In this document: positions 22,873 through 31,421 of the stretch, one piece after another
Layout of the letters: the number at the start of each line of letters is the position of its first letter
Position numbering within the stretch: the first letter of the stretch is position 1
Origin: Nocardioides sp. SR21
GTDB lineage: Bacteria; Actinomycetota; Actinomycetes; Propionibacteriales; Nocardioidaceae
Assembly (NCBI RefSeq): GCF_022761125.1
Contig: NZ_JAKWJR010000004.1
Coordinates: 248,001-312,000, forward strand
Length of the DNA stretch: 64,000 bases
Reading direction: 5' to 3'
Made by a program: the position numbers and the translations under genes
The notes under the pieces: model-generated
Told to the model about the DNA's origin: nothing
What the model saw: the letters and a program-made list of their open reading frames with translations, nothing else
Databases searched by the model: none

Positions 22873-25800
22873 GCGAGCTCTTCGACCAGGAGTCGCGGGA
22901 GAACCAGCCCCCGCCCCGGTCCGGGTCGCGGCGTTCCCGCGCGCTGATCATCACCGCGGTCGTGCTGGTGATCGCGTTCCTCTTCCTCAGCACGTTCGCC
23001 GGCCTCTACACCGACCGCCTCTGGTACAAGGACGGCGGCTACTCCGAGGTGTTCAGCACCCTGGTGTGGACCAAGACCCTGCTGTTCGTCGTCTTCGGCG
23101 CCGTGATGGCCGCCGTCGTGGGCGTGAACATCTACCTGGCCTACCGGTTCCGCCCGTTCTTCCGGCCGAACTCGCCCGAGCAGAACGGCCTGGACCGCTA
23201 CCGCGAGGCGATCTCGCCGATCCGGACCTGGCTGCTGGTCGGCATCTCGCTGGTCCTCGGCGCGTTCGCCGGCAGCTCCGCGATCGGTCAGTGGCGCTCG
23301 TACCTGCTGTGGCGCAACGGCGTGCCGTTCGGCACGGAGGACGAGTGGTTCGACAAGGACATCGGCTTCTACGTCTTCGACCTGCCCTGGTTCCACTTCC
23401 TCATCGACTTCACGATGGCGGTGCTCGTCGTCGCGCTGCTCGCGTCGGCGCTCGTGCACTACCTGTACGGCGGCATCCGGCTGCAGACCGCCCGCGACCG
23501 GCTCTCCGGTGCGGCCCAGGTGCAGCTGTCGGTGCTGCTCGGCCTCTTCGTGCTCGCCAAGGCGGTCGACTACTGGCTGGACCGTTTCGACCTGGTCACC
23601 CAGGGCGGACCGCTGTTCACCGGCATGGGCTACACCGACCACAACGCCGTGCTGCCGGCCAAGAACATCCTGCTCGGCATCTCGGTGGTCTGCGCGATCC
23701 TCTTCTTCATCAACGTCTGGCGCCGCACCTGGCTGCTGCCGTCGGTCGGCCTCGCCCTGCTCGCGGTGTCAGCGATCCTGCTCGGCCTGATCTGGCCGGG
23801 CATCGTGCAGCAGTTCCAGGTCAAGCCGTCGGAGGCGGACAAGGAGCAGCAGTACATCGCCGCGAACATCGACGCGACCCGGATGGCGTACGACATCGAG
23901 GACGTCGAGGTGCAGCAGTACACCAAACGCGCCGTCGCCTCGAACGACGAGCTCACCTCCCTGGTGGCGGAGACGAAGTCCGTGCCGCTGGTCGACCCGC
24001 AGCTGGTGCGGCAGACGTTCGAGCAGAACCAGCAGGTCCTCGCGTACTACTCGGTGGCTGACGTGCTCGACGTCGACCGCTACGAGATCGACGGCACCGA
24101 CCGGGCGCTGGTCCTCGGCGTGCGCGAGCTCAACCAGGACGACATCAGCGACGGCAACAAGAACTGGTCGAACCTGCACACCGTCTACACCCACGGCAAC
24201 GGCATCATCGCGGCGTACGCCAACCAGCGCCCCGCGAACGACGGCCCCGAGCAGACCGACACCCAGTGGGCCCAGGGGCTGCAGAGCGCCGACCAGGACT
24301 CGCTGACCGAGCTCGGCACCGGGCCGTACCAGACCCAGGTCTACTTCGGTGAGCAGAGCCCGGACTACTCCGTCGTCGGCAAGGAGTCCGGCGGCAAGGA
24401 CGTCGAGCTCGACCTGCGGACGACCGAGCCCGCCGGCGACGACACCGCGACCGAGGGGGAGACCGACGCCGACAGCGAGACCGCCGACAGCGAGGCGGAG
24501 ACGTTCACGACGTACGACGGCGACGGTGGCGTCCCGGTCGGGAGCTTCTTCAACAAGCTGATGTACGCCGTGAAGTTCGGTGAGCCGAACTTCCTGCTGT
24601 CCGAGCGCGTGAACTCCAACAGCGAGGTCATCTACAACCGCAACCCGCGCGAGCGGGTCGAGAAGATGGCGCCCTGGCTGACCATCGACGACGACCCGTA
24701 CCCCGCGATCGTGGACGGCAAGATCGTCTGGATCCTCGACGGCTACACGACCACCGACCGCTTCCCGAGCGCCGAGAAGGAGTCGTTCGACGACATGACC
24801 GACGACTCGCTCCAGGCCGACACCGGTCTGGCGACGCTGCCGACCGACGAGGTCAACTACATGCGCAACGCGGTCAAGGCGACCGTGGACGCCTACGACG
24901 GCACCGTCACGCTCTACGAGTGGGACGAGGAGGACCCGATCCTCAAGGCCTGGAGCAGCGCGTTCCCCGGCACCGTGCAGCCGAAGTCGGAGATCTCCGA
25001 CGACCTGATGGCGCACCTGCGCTACCCCGAGGACATGTTCAAGGTGCAGCGCTACCAGTACGCGCGCTACCACGTCACCGACCCGGTCGACTTCTACAAC
25101 GGCAACAACCGCTGGCAGGTCCCGGAGGACCCGAACTCCCGCGACCACCTGCAGCCGCCGTACCGGATGTTCGTGAACCAGGGGAGCAGCACCGGCGCCG
25201 AGGTCGACGACGTGTGGTCGCTGACGTCGAACTTCGTGCCGTACTCCAAGAACAACCTCGCGGCGTTCGTGTCGGTCTCCTCCGACGCGACCGACGAGGA
25301 GAACTACGGCAAGATCAACGTCCTGCAGCTCGCGGACACCGACACACCCGCGCAGGGCCCGGGCCTGATCGCGAACGAGTTCGCGGGTGACCCCGACGTC
25401 CGGGCGGCGCTGCTGCCGTTCCAGACCGGCGGCAACCCGCCGCTGTACGGCAACCTGCTGACGATCCCGGTCGACGACGGCCTGATCTACATCGAGCCGA
25501 TCTACGCGGCGCGGGCCGGCACCACCGGCGGGTACCCGATCCTGCAGTACGTCCTCGTGTCGTACGGCGGCAACGTCGGCATCGGCTCGACGTTGTTCGA
25601 GGCCCTCGGCGATGCCCTCGGCGCGAGCGACGTCACCGAGGAGCCGGGCACCGAGGAGCCGGGCACCGAGGAGCCGGGGACCGAGGAGCCGGGGACGGAG
25701 GCCCCGATCCCGGACCAGATCCGCGACCTGCTGATCGACGCCCAGGCGAAGTTCAACGCGGCCGACGAGGCCCAGCGCGAGGGCGACACGGTCGAGTGGG

Positions 25801-25925
25801 CGACGCTGATGGAGGAGGGCAAGGCCCTCGTCAACCGCGCCGTCGAGCTCTCCGGCCAGCTGCCGGAGAACCAGGACCCGAGTGACACGGCCTCGCCCTC
25901 GGAGTCGGCCAGTCCGGAATCCTGA
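22869..25925 (+). CDS. UPF0182-family large membrane protein
   Basis: The 1018-aa protein starts with a short cytoplasmic tail and about seven transmembrane segments in the first 320 residues, followed by a large extracytoplasmic domain characteristic of UPF0182 (YTDRLWYKDGGYSEVFSTLVW; NGDRYEIDG-type and RNPRERVEKMAPWL regions). An acidic Ser/Thr-rich insert lies near residues 520-545, and a C-terminal acidic tail contains four TEEPG repeats. Function is unknown although the family is near-universal in actinobacteria. ATG overlaps the PPA1309 stop. Confidence 0.92.
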   Translation: MSELFDQESRENQPPPRSGSRRSRALIITAVVLVIAFLFLSTFAGLYTDRLWYKDGGYSEVFSTLVWTKTLLFVVFGAVMAAVVGVNIYLAYRFRPFFRPNSPEQNGLDRYREAISPIRTWLLVGISLVLGAFAGSSAIGQWRSYLLWRNGVPFGTEDEWFDKDIGFYVFDLPWFHFLIDFTMAVLVVALLASALVHYLYGGIRLQTARDRLSGAAQVQLSVLLGLFVLAKAVDYWLDRFDLVTQGGPLFTGMGYTDHNAVLPAKNILLGISVVCAILFFINVWRRTWLLPSVGLALLAVSAILLGLIWPGIVQQFQVKPSEADKEQQYIAANIDATRMAYDIEDVEVQQYTKRAVASNDELTSLVAETKSVPLVDPQLVRQTFEQNQQVLAYYSVADVLDVDRYEIDGTDRALVLGVRELNQDDISDGNKNWSNLHTVYTHGNGIIAAYANQRPANDGPEQTDTQWAQGLQSADQDSLTELGTGPYQTQVYFGEQSPDYSVVGKESGGKDVELDLRTTEPAGDDTATEGETDADSETADSEAETFTTYDGDGGVPVGSFFNKLMYAVKFGEPNFLLSERVNSNSEVIYNRNPRERVEKMAPWLTIDDDPYPAIVDGKIVWILDGYTTTDRFPSAEKESFDDMTDDSLQADTGLATLPTDEVNYMRNAVKATVDAYDGTVTLYEWDEEDPILKAWSSAFPGTVQPKSEISDDLMAHLRYPEDMFKVQRYQYARYHVTDPVDFYNGNNRWQVPEDPNSRDHLQPPYRMFVNQGSSTGAEVDDVWSLTSNFVPYSKNNLAAFVSVSSDATDEENYGKINVLQLADTDTPAQGPGLIANEFAGDPDVRAALLPFQTGGNPPLYGNLLTIPVDDGLIYIEPIYAARAGTTGGYPILQYVLVSYGGNVGIGSTLFEALGDALGASDVTEEPGTEEPGTEEPGTEEPGTEAPIPDQIRDLLIDAQAKFNAADEAQREGDTVEWATLMEEGKALVNRAVELSGQLPENQDPSDTASPSESASPES
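25635..25694 (+). repeat. Four 15-bp tandem repeats inside the UPF0182 gene
   Basis: ACCGAGGAGCCGGGC repeats four times with third-base changes (GGGC to GGGG in the last two), encoding TEEPG x4. The unit is a multiple of three, so copy-number change by slippage would keep the frame. It links the membrane-anchored domain to the C-terminal acidic tail. Confidence 0.9.
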
Positions 25926-25975
25926 CCCCCGGATTTGGACCGGCCGACCCCGCCCGGTAGGGTTGGTCTCACCGA

Positions 25976-26049
25976 CGCGGGGTGGAGCAGCTCGGTAGCT
26001 CGCTGGGCTCATAACCCAGAGGTCGCAGGTTCAAATCCTGCCCCCGCTA
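25976..26049 (+). tRNA. Initiator tRNA-Met (CAT)
   Basis: A 74-nt cloverleaf: acceptor CGCGGGG with CCCCGCT, D-arm GAGCAGCTCGGTAGCTC, anticodon stem-loop TGGGCTCATAACCCA with anticodon CAT, T-arm GCAGGTTCAAATCCTGC, discriminator A. Three consecutive G-C pairs in the anticodon stem and a mismatched first acceptor pair (C1 against U72) mark it as an initiator rather than elongator tRNA. CCA is not encoded. A terminator follows immediately. Confidence 0.96.
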
Positions 26050-26056
26050 CAAGAAC

Positions 26057-26090
26057 CAGAAGGCCCCTCACTCAGGTGAGGGGCCTTCTG
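26057..26090 (+). terminator. Terminator of the initiator tRNA gene
   Basis: CAGAAGGCCCCTCAC (26057-26071) and GTGAGGGGCCTTCTG (26076-26090) are perfectly complementary around a TCAG loop, 7 nt after the tRNA. Confidence 0.88.
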
Positions 26091-26114
26091 CATGTCACGA
26101 CGACGGAGGGGTGC

Positions 26115-26501
26115 ATGGCCAGCGGCGACCACCTCGTCGTACGTCGGGGACTCCGGTACAGCCACCACGGGATCGACTGTGGCGACGGCTCGGTCATCCA
26201 CCACATCCGGGAGAGTCGCAAGCTGCGCGTGGCCCGGACCTCCCTCGAGGAGTTCGCCGCGGGCTCGCGGGTGCGGGTGCGGACCTATGCCGGCCGGCTG
26301 AGCGCCGAGGACGCGGTCCGCAACGCCGAGTCGCGGCTCGGCTCCACGGACTACAGCCTGGTGCGCAACAACTGCGAGCACTTCGCGGCCTGGTGCAGCA
26401 CCGGGCGCGCGAGGAGCGCGCAGGTACGCCGCTGGGTGCTGCTCCAGGGTGCGGTCGTCGCCGCCCTGCTCGTCGGCGCGGTCCTCGGCAGGACGGTCTA
26501 G
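26115..26501 (+). CDS. LRAT-domain (lecithin:retinol acyltransferase-like) protein
   Basis: The 128-aa protein shows the permuted papain-like signature of the LRAT family: GDHLVVRRGLRYSHHGID with the catalytic-type His near residue 17, and NNCEHFAAWC with the catalytic Cys near residue 87. A C-terminal hydrophobic segment (LLQGAVVAALLVGAVLG) probably anchors it in the membrane. Family members are thiol acyltransferases or phospholipases; substrate here unknown. The start ATG follows GGAGGGGTG. It sits alone between the tRNA terminator and a converging gene. Confidence 0.82.
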   Translation: MASGDHLVVRRGLRYSHHGIDCGDGSVIHHIRESRKLRVARTSLEEFAAGSRVRVRTYAGRLSAEDAVRNAESRLGSTDYSLVRNNCEHFAAWCSTGRARSAQVRRWVLLQGAVVAALLVGAVLGRTV

Positions 26502-26502
26502 A

Positions 26503-27507
26503 TCAGGACGCGGTGACGCCGGCGTCCTCGATGACCTGACCCCACAGGTCGATCTGGTCCTCGAGCTTCGTCTGCTGCGCTGCGGGGGTCACCTGGTCGG
26601 CCGGCACCGGTGCGGTGCCCAGGTCGGCCAGCCGGTCGACGACCTCCGGGTCCTGCAGGGCCGTCTCCAGCGCGTCGGTCAGCTCCTCGACGATCTCGTC
26701 GGGCGTGCCGGCCGGCACCCAGAGTCCGTGCCACACGGTCACCTCGACGTCGGGCAGCCCCTCCTCGGCCGTGGTCGGGAGGTCGGGGAGCGCGTCGATC
26801 CGCTCGGGCGTGGTGACGGCGTACGCCTTGATCTCGCCGGACCGGATCTGGTCAGCGGTGTTGGTGGTCTGGTCGCACATGAAGTCGACCTTCCCGTCGA
26901 CCAGGTCGGTCAGCGCCGGCCCGGTGCCGTCGTACGACGCCTCCTCGAGCTGCACCCCGATCGCCTGCTCGAGCATCAGGCCGCACAGGTGGGACGCGCC
27001 GCCGACGCCGGCGTTCGCGATGGTCACCGTGTCGGCGTTCTCGGTGACGTAGGCGACCAGCTCGTCGAGCGTCTCGGCCGGGAAGTCGCTGCGGGCCACG
27101 ATCGTCATCGGGACGTCGGCGACCAGCCCGATGGTGTCGAAGTCCGCCACCGGGTCGTAGGCGAGGTCGGGGTAGAGCGACGGGGCCGTGGCCATGCCGA
27201 GGTTGTGGATCATCACCGTGTAGCCGTCGGCCTCGTCCTCGGCCACCGCGGCGGCGGCGACGGTGCCGCCGGTGCCCTCGACGTTCGTGACCACGACGTC
27301 CTGGCCGAGCTCCTCGCCCATGGGTTCGGCGAGAAGGTGGGCCAGCGTGTCCGTGGGGCCGCCTGCCGGGAACGGCACCACGAGCGAGATGTCGTGGTCG
27401 GGATAGTCGTCCGCAGCCTCGTCGGAGCCGCGGCACGCGGCCAGCGAGAGCAGGGCAGCACCGGCGAGTACGGCGACCGCGCGGCGGCGGGTCCGGGTCG
27501 AGTCCAT
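26503..27507 (-). CDS. Tripartite tricarboxylate transporter substrate-binding lipoprotein (TctC/Bug family)
   Basis: A 334-aa precursor with lipobox LAAC (about residue 25) and the Bug/TctC fold: ISLVVPFPAGGPTDTLAHLL, VTNVEGTGGTVAAAAVA, and TIANAGVGGASHLCG. These receptors bind carboxylic acids and deliver them to TctA/TctB membrane subunits. No tctA or tctB gene is in the window, so this is an orphan receptor that may serve a distant transporter or act in sensing. It is divergent from a LuxR-type regulator across 190 bp. An AAGGAGCAACC ribosome site precedes the ATG. Confidence 0.9.
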   Translation of the reverse strand: MDSTRTRRRAVAVLAGAALLSLAACRGSDEAADDYPDHDISLVVPFPAGGPTDTLAHLLAEPMGEELGQDVVVTNVEGTGGTVAAAAVAEDEADGYTVMIHNLGMATAPSLYPDLAYDPVADFDTIGLVADVPMTIVARSDFPAETLDELVAYVTENADTVTIANAGVGGASHLCGLMLEQAIGVQLEEASYDGTGPALTDLVDGKVDFMCDQTTNTADQIRSGEIKAYAVTTPERIDALPDLPTTAEEGLPDVEVTVWHGLWVPAGTPDEIVEELTDALETALQDPEVVDRLADLGTAPVPADQVTPAAQQTKLEDQIDLWGQVIEDAGVTAS

Positions 27508-27645
27508 GGTTGCTCCTTGGTCGGCCCGAGATACCTCGGCGGACAGTGTGCCGGTGGTGCGCGGCCGCCGTGGTGAAAACGCCGATCTCGCCTGCGGAGC
27601 GGCGTACCACCCGCCCGGGGCAACGCGCCCACCGCGAGGCCGCCG

Positions 27646-27663
27646 CTCACCCGAAGGGGTGAG
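27646..27663. promoter_or_regulatory. Perfect inverted repeat in the TctC/LuxR divergent gap
   Basis: CTCACCC-GAAG-GGGTGAG is a perfect 7-bp dyad located 35 bp before the LuxR-type gene, within the 190-bp divergent region. Its place fits an operator for the adjacent regulator or a promoter-proximal hairpin; I cannot distinguish these. Confidence 0.45.
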
Positions 27664-27697
27664 TTTAAGGACGCGTCCATCTGCCCACAATCCAGCC

Positions 27698-28339
27698 ATG
27701 CCTGCTGGTATCGCCAAGGTGGCGGTGCTGAGCCCGCACCCGGTGGTGGTCGAGGGATTCTCGGCGATGCTGAGTCGCCACCACGACCGGGTCGAGGTGA
27801 TCGACCTGCCAACCTCATTCGATGATCTCGAGCCCGACGTCGTCCTCTACGACGTCGCGGCTCTCGCCGACGGTGACGGCGTGGACCTGGACGAGCTGGT
27901 GAAGGCCACCGCCAGCGTCGTCCTCGCCGTCGCCCGTGACCTCCGACCCGACCTCCTCGGTCGCGCCCTCTCGCGCGGCGTCGACGGGTTCATCCCGCTC
28001 GGGGCCGGCGAGGAGGAGCTGATGGCCGGCATCGACTCGGCCATGACGGGGTGGCAGGCCGGCGACCCGGGCCCGGACCCCGTCGTCGGCTCCAGCACGT
28101 CGGAGCAGCGCTCGCACCGGCTCGGCGCGGACGTGGGGCTCAGCGTCCGCGAGGCCCGCGTGCTCTCGCTGATCGCCCAGGGGCGGAGCAACGACGAGAT
28201 CGCCGCCGAGGAGTTCCTCAGCGTGAACACCGTGAAGAGCTACATCCGGACGGCGTACCGCAAGATCGGCGTGCACACCCGGTCCCAGGCCGTCGTGTGG
28301 GCGGTCCAGCACGGCGTCGAGACCGACGCCGAGCGCTGA
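27698..28339 (+). CDS. LuxR-family regulator with degenerate receiver domain
   Basis: The 213-aa protein has a response-regulator-like N-terminal domain and a C-terminal LuxR helix-turn-helix (LSVREARVLSLIAQGRSNDEIAAEEFLSVNTVKSYIRTAYRK in parts, about residues 148-190). The normal acidic pair at the start of a receiver (DDHP) is SPHP here, although an Asp remains at the usual phosphorylation position (VVLYDVAAL). Phosphorylation-independent control is therefore likely. No kinase gene is adjacent. It may control the divergent TctC-like receptor gene. Confidence 0.83.
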   Translation: MPAGIAKVAVLSPHPVVVEGFSAMLSRHHDRVEVIDLPTSFDDLEPDVVLYDVAALADGDGVDLDELVKATASVVLAVARDLRPDLLGRALSRGVDGFIPLGAGEEELMAGIDSAMTGWQAGDPGPDPVVGSSTSEQRSHRLGADVGLSVREARVLSLIAQGRSNDEIAAEEFLSVNTVKSYIRTAYRKIGVHTRSQAVVWAVQHGVETDAER

Positions 28340-28355
28340 CGGGTAGGCTGAACTG

Positions 28356-28931
28356 GTGTCCAGCCACCCGTCCGTACTGCCCCAGCGCGGCCTCAACGTG
28401 CGCCAGGTCGAGACCGTCGAGAAGCTGTTCGCGTCCGCGCGGGCGCTGCTCGACGAGGCGGCGTACGACGACATCTCCATCCGGCTGGTCGCCACGGGCG
28501 CCGGGGTCTCTGCCGCGACGGCCTACACCTACTTCTCGTCGAAGGACCACCTGTTCGCGACGCTCTACTGGCGACACCTCGCCGATGCGGGGCGACCGGC
28601 GCTGTCGGGCGATCCTGCCGAGCGTCTCCAGCAGACCGTGCGCCACCTGGCGGACACGATCGCCGGCGGTCCGATGCTGTCCGCGGCCGCGACGAAGAGC
28701 CTGCTCGCCTCCGACCCGGACGTCGAGCGGGTCCGCAGGTCGGTCGGCCAGCACTGGTACTCGCTGTTCAGCGAGGCCCTCGGCGACCGCGCCGAGCCTG
28801 CGCTGCTCCGCACCCTCGTCTTCACCTTCTCCGGCGCCCTCATCGAGGCAGGCGTCGGCGTCATCGAGTACGCCGACCTCGGCCGCGAGCTCGAGGCGTC
28901 CGTCGCGCTGATCGCGCGCGGCAACACCTGA
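28356..28931 (+). CDS. TetR-family transcriptional regulator
   Basis: A 191-aa protein with an N-terminal TetR helix-turn-helix (ISIRLVATGAGVSAATAYTYFSSKDHLF, about residues 35-62) and a C-terminal helical ligand domain. TAGGCT is 6 nt before the GTG start, giving a leaderless promoter 5 nt after the LuxR-type gene. The stop lies in a short CCTGAG/CTCAGG hairpin (28927-28942) shared with the converging dehydrogenase gene, possibly a small bidirectional terminator. Target genes unknown. Confidence 0.88.
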   Translation: MSSHPSVLPQRGLNVRQVETVEKLFASARALLDEAAYDDISIRLVATGAGVSAATAYTYFSSKDHLFATLYWRHLADAGRPALSGDPAERLQQTVRHLADTIAGGPMLSAAATKSLLASDPDVERVRRSVGQHWYSLFSEALGDRAEPALLRTLVFTFSGALIEAGVGVIEYADLGRELEASVALIARGNT

Positions 28932-28937
28932 GCCGCC

Positions 28938-29990
28938 TCAGGCGCGGAAGCCCCGGAGGCTGCGCGGGACCGGGAGGTCGGCGCTGCTGGCGAACCCGGG
29001 CGGTGCCGCATGCACGTGCGGGATCGCGTTGACGACCTGCATCGCGGTCGCCACGCTCGCGGCACGCACGTGGTCGGCCATGCTGCGCGGCTCGGAGAAG
29101 CTGGCCAGCGTCATCAGGTGTGCGGAGACCGACGGGTCGCCCTCGAGCTGGAGCGTCCAGCCGTGCTGGGCGGCCGGCCAGTCGGCCGTGGTCGGGCCGA
29201 CCGTCCACCTGCAGTCGATCTCGACCAGGTCCACGCCGGCCGAGCGCCCGGTCCAGCGCCAGCGCTGCGCGTTGACGGTGCCGGGCTCGATGACCCGGTC
29301 GAAGACCGGGATCCGCTCCTCGGTCACCACGACCTCGTGCTCGGTCGCGACCTCGTCGAGGTCGGCACCGAGCGCGTCCCCGAGCAGCCACACCTGCTGG
29401 CGGAAGAGGTCGGCGTTGAAGGCCAGCAGGTCGCTGGCCGACTCCGACACGTCCTCCGGCGGCCACCCGAACCGCATCGCGTCGAAGGTGATGCTGGTGC
29501 TCTCGTAGACCGCCCAGTCGGCGCGCTCGGTCAGTGACACCTTGCGCAGGCGGTGGACCAGCCCGGACAGTGCCAGGGGTACGGCGGCGCTGAAGTTGCC
29601 CGGGTTGAGGCCCGAGCCGTGCAGGGTCGAGCCGCCGGCGCGAGCGGCCTCGAGCAGGCGGCTCCGGTCCGGCTCGGCCATCCGCGCCGGGTGGAAGCAG
29701 AACGCCGTCGTCACCACGTCCACCCCGGCCGCGAGCAGGTGGCAGACCTCGTCGACCGACGGCGTCCGCGGCGTGTAGACCACGACGTCGGGACGGGCGG
29801 CGAGCAGCTCGTCGACCGAGAGCGTCGTGCTGGCCCCGTTGCCGGCATCGGCGCCCGCCTTGCCGGGGGAGTGGACCTTCACGGCGACGAGCTCGAGGCC
29901 GGGCGCGTCCAGGATCCCGGCGATCGCCTCACGGCCGACGGCACCGGTCGCCCACTGGGCGACCCGGATCGGTGCGTGGTGGCTGCTCAT
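28938..29990 (-). CDS. DapB-like NAD(P)H-dependent dehydrogenase (dihydrodipicolinate reductase-like)
   Basis: The 350-aa protein opens with a Rossmann nucleotide-binding motif (RVAQWATGAVGREAIAGIL), then DVVVYTPRTPSVDEVCHLL and GSGLNPGNFSAAVPLALSGL typical of the DapB-N-like proteins abundant in actinobacteria. Related enzymes include 2,4-diaminopentanoate dehydrogenase. True lysine-pathway DapB is shorter (about 250 aa), so lysine synthesis is unlikely. Substrate unknown. It converges on the TetR gene and follows the DUF3068 terminator, so it is probably transcribed alone. GGAGTCGAC precedes the ATG. Confidence 0.78.
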   Translation of the reverse strand: MSSHHAPIRVAQWATGAVGREAIAGILDAPGLELVAVKVHSPGKAGADAGNGASTTLSVDELLAARPDVVVYTPRTPSVDEVCHLLAAGVDVVTTAFCFHPARMAEPDRSRLLEAARAGGSTLHGSGLNPGNFSAAVPLALSGLVHRLRKVSLTERADWAVYESTSITFDAMRFGWPPEDVSESASDLLAFNADLFRQQVWLLGDALGADLDEVATEHEVVVTEERIPVFDRVIEPGTVNAQRWRWTGRSAGVDLVEIDCRWTVGPTTADWPAAQHGWTLQLEGDPSVSAHLMTLASFSEPRSMADHVRAASVATAMQVVNAIPHVHAAPPGFASSADLPVPRSLRGFRA

Positions 29991-30011
29991 GTCGACTCCT
30001 CGGAAAATGGA

Positions 30012-30046
30012 CGAGGCCCCGGCACGCGATGCGTGCCGGGGCCTCG
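30012..30046 (-). terminator. Terminator of the DUF3068 gene
   Basis: CGAGGCCCCGGCACGC (30012-30027) and GCGTGCCGGGGCCTCG (30031-30046) form a perfect 16-bp stem around GAT, 18 nt beyond the minus-strand DUF3068 stop; the minus strand continues with TCCATTTTCC. Confidence 0.88.
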
Positions 30047-30064
30047 GTCGTTCGTCGTACGGCG

Positions 30065-31015
30065 TCAGGCCGTGCGGCGGCGCCGGATCAGCAGCCCGCC
30101 GGCGACCAGGCACAGCGCACCGGCGATGTAGAAGACGATCGGCAGCGTGCTCGTGACGAGGTTGAGCAGCTTGATGTTCGACTTGGCGTCGTCGACCTTC
30201 TGGGTGTACTCCGCGTCGGTGAACTCGAAGTCCAGGTTCAGCACGAGGTCCTCACCGTTGAGGAAGCGCTCCTGGTGCTCCTTCTTGCCGACGATCGAGC
30301 CGGTGACCGGGTCGACGTACCAGGTGGCCTGGTTGATGTAGGTGCCGGGGACGTCGGAGAGGATGTTCACGTCCTCGGCCGTCACGTCGGTCTCGAACAC
30401 GTAGACGTCCAGGCCCTTGAGCGTGGTCTCCTCGACGAACTTCGCCTCGACGGAGTCGCCGACCACGCCGTCCCACATCTCGTACGACTTCTTCTCCACG
30501 TCGAACGGCCACTTGTTGATCAGGCCGGTGTGGGGGATGGCGTCCTCGCCGATGTACTCGACGTCGTTGACGGCCTCGCCGGTACGGCGGTCGGTCGCGT
30601 AGCGGTCGAGGTCGGCGGTGACCAGCCGGCCCTCCGGGTCCTCGGCGTCGACGCAGCCCTCGAGCTCGCCCTCGTCGCGCAGGAGGCAGGTGTACTCGTC
30701 ATAGACCGCGACGTCGTCGTCGGACTTGTCGGTGTCGGACTTGGTGCCCTGGTAGACCCGGATGTCGGCCTGCTCCAGGTTGGTCGGCTCGGCGAAGTTG
30801 GCCGGCAGCAGGGCCACGCCCTCGAGCTCGGTGACCTCGTCGGTGTCGATCGGAGCCCGCTTCAGCTGGTCGGGCGCCCAGAACTGGAACAGAAGGCCCG
30901 CAACGACGAGGAAGGCGGCCAGGCCTACCAGGACGAATCCCAGCCAGCCGCCGCGCTTCTTGTGTTCGGTCTTGCTGGGCGCACCGTCGGCGCTCCGGCT
31001 CTGCGTGGTGGTCAT
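30065..31015 (-). CDS. DUF3068 (PorA-family-like) membrane protein
   Basis: A 316-aa protein with an N-terminal transmembrane segment (WLGFVLVGLAAFLVVAGLLFQF, about residues 24-45), a large extracytoplasmic domain (NATWYVDPVTGSIVGKKEHQE-like segment near residue 240) and a C-terminal transmembrane helix with a basic RRRR tail. This two-anchor topology and sequence match the actinobacterial DUF3068 family, loosely linked to PorA proteins. Function unknown. ATG start; upstream lies a 406-bp divergent gap. Confidence 0.85.
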   Translation of the reverse strand: MTTTQSRSADGAPSKTEHKKRGGWLGFVLVGLAAFLVVAGLLFQFWAPDQLKRAPIDTDEVTELEGVALLPANFAEPTNLEQADIRVYQGTKSDTDKSDDDVAVYDEYTCLLRDEGELEGCVDAEDPEGRLVTADLDRYATDRRTGEAVNDVEYIGEDAIPHTGLINKWPFDVEKKSYEMWDGVVGDSVEAKFVEETTLKGLDVYVFETDVTAEDVNILSDVPGTYINQATWYVDPVTGSIVGKKEHQERFLNGEDLVLNLDFEFTDAEYTQKVDDAKSNIKLLNLVTSTLPIVFYIAGALCLVAGGLLIRRRRTA

Positions 31016-31233
31016 GTTTCCCTTTCGCCGATTCGCGCTCGCCGGGGCACCCGGGGCGCGCGTCGGAGGTCGCTCGTCCTGCCTGCGTGTAGGCAGACAA
31101 GGCCGCCCCTCCCGCGGAGGAGGGTAGACGTCTGTCTGATCGGAGGTCCAGCACTCGCGGGTAACAATTTGGAGTGTCGCGCTCGCAGGCATGGCCCGGT
31201 CTATCGGGGTTCCGTAACGATCGCGTGGGTCCC

Positions 31234-31262
31234 TTGACTCTCGTCTGGACACCTGTTTAGAT
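31234..31262 (+). promoter_or_regulatory. Candidate SigA-type promoter in the 31016-31421 gap
   Basis: TTGACT (31234-31239) and TTAGAT (31257-31262) are separated by 17 bp and point towards the binding-protein gene at 31422, leaving a leader of about 150 nt. The rest of this 406-bp gap holds no convincing gene; a GC-rich CCCTCCCGCGGAGGAGGG dyad near 31108-31125 lies closer to the divergent DUF3068 gene. Confidence 0.45.
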
Positions 31263-31421
31263 CCGTTTCGCGGTGACGGAGGTCACCCTGGGCCGAATTG
31301 GGAGGGGGTCCGGCACTTCCGCGCGGGGGTGGACGGACGGCTATTTCTCTCACAGGTCTCGGCTCTCCAGATCTGGACTGGTACCACTCCGCTTCGGCGG
31401 CCCGAGCTCACCAGGAGAGAA

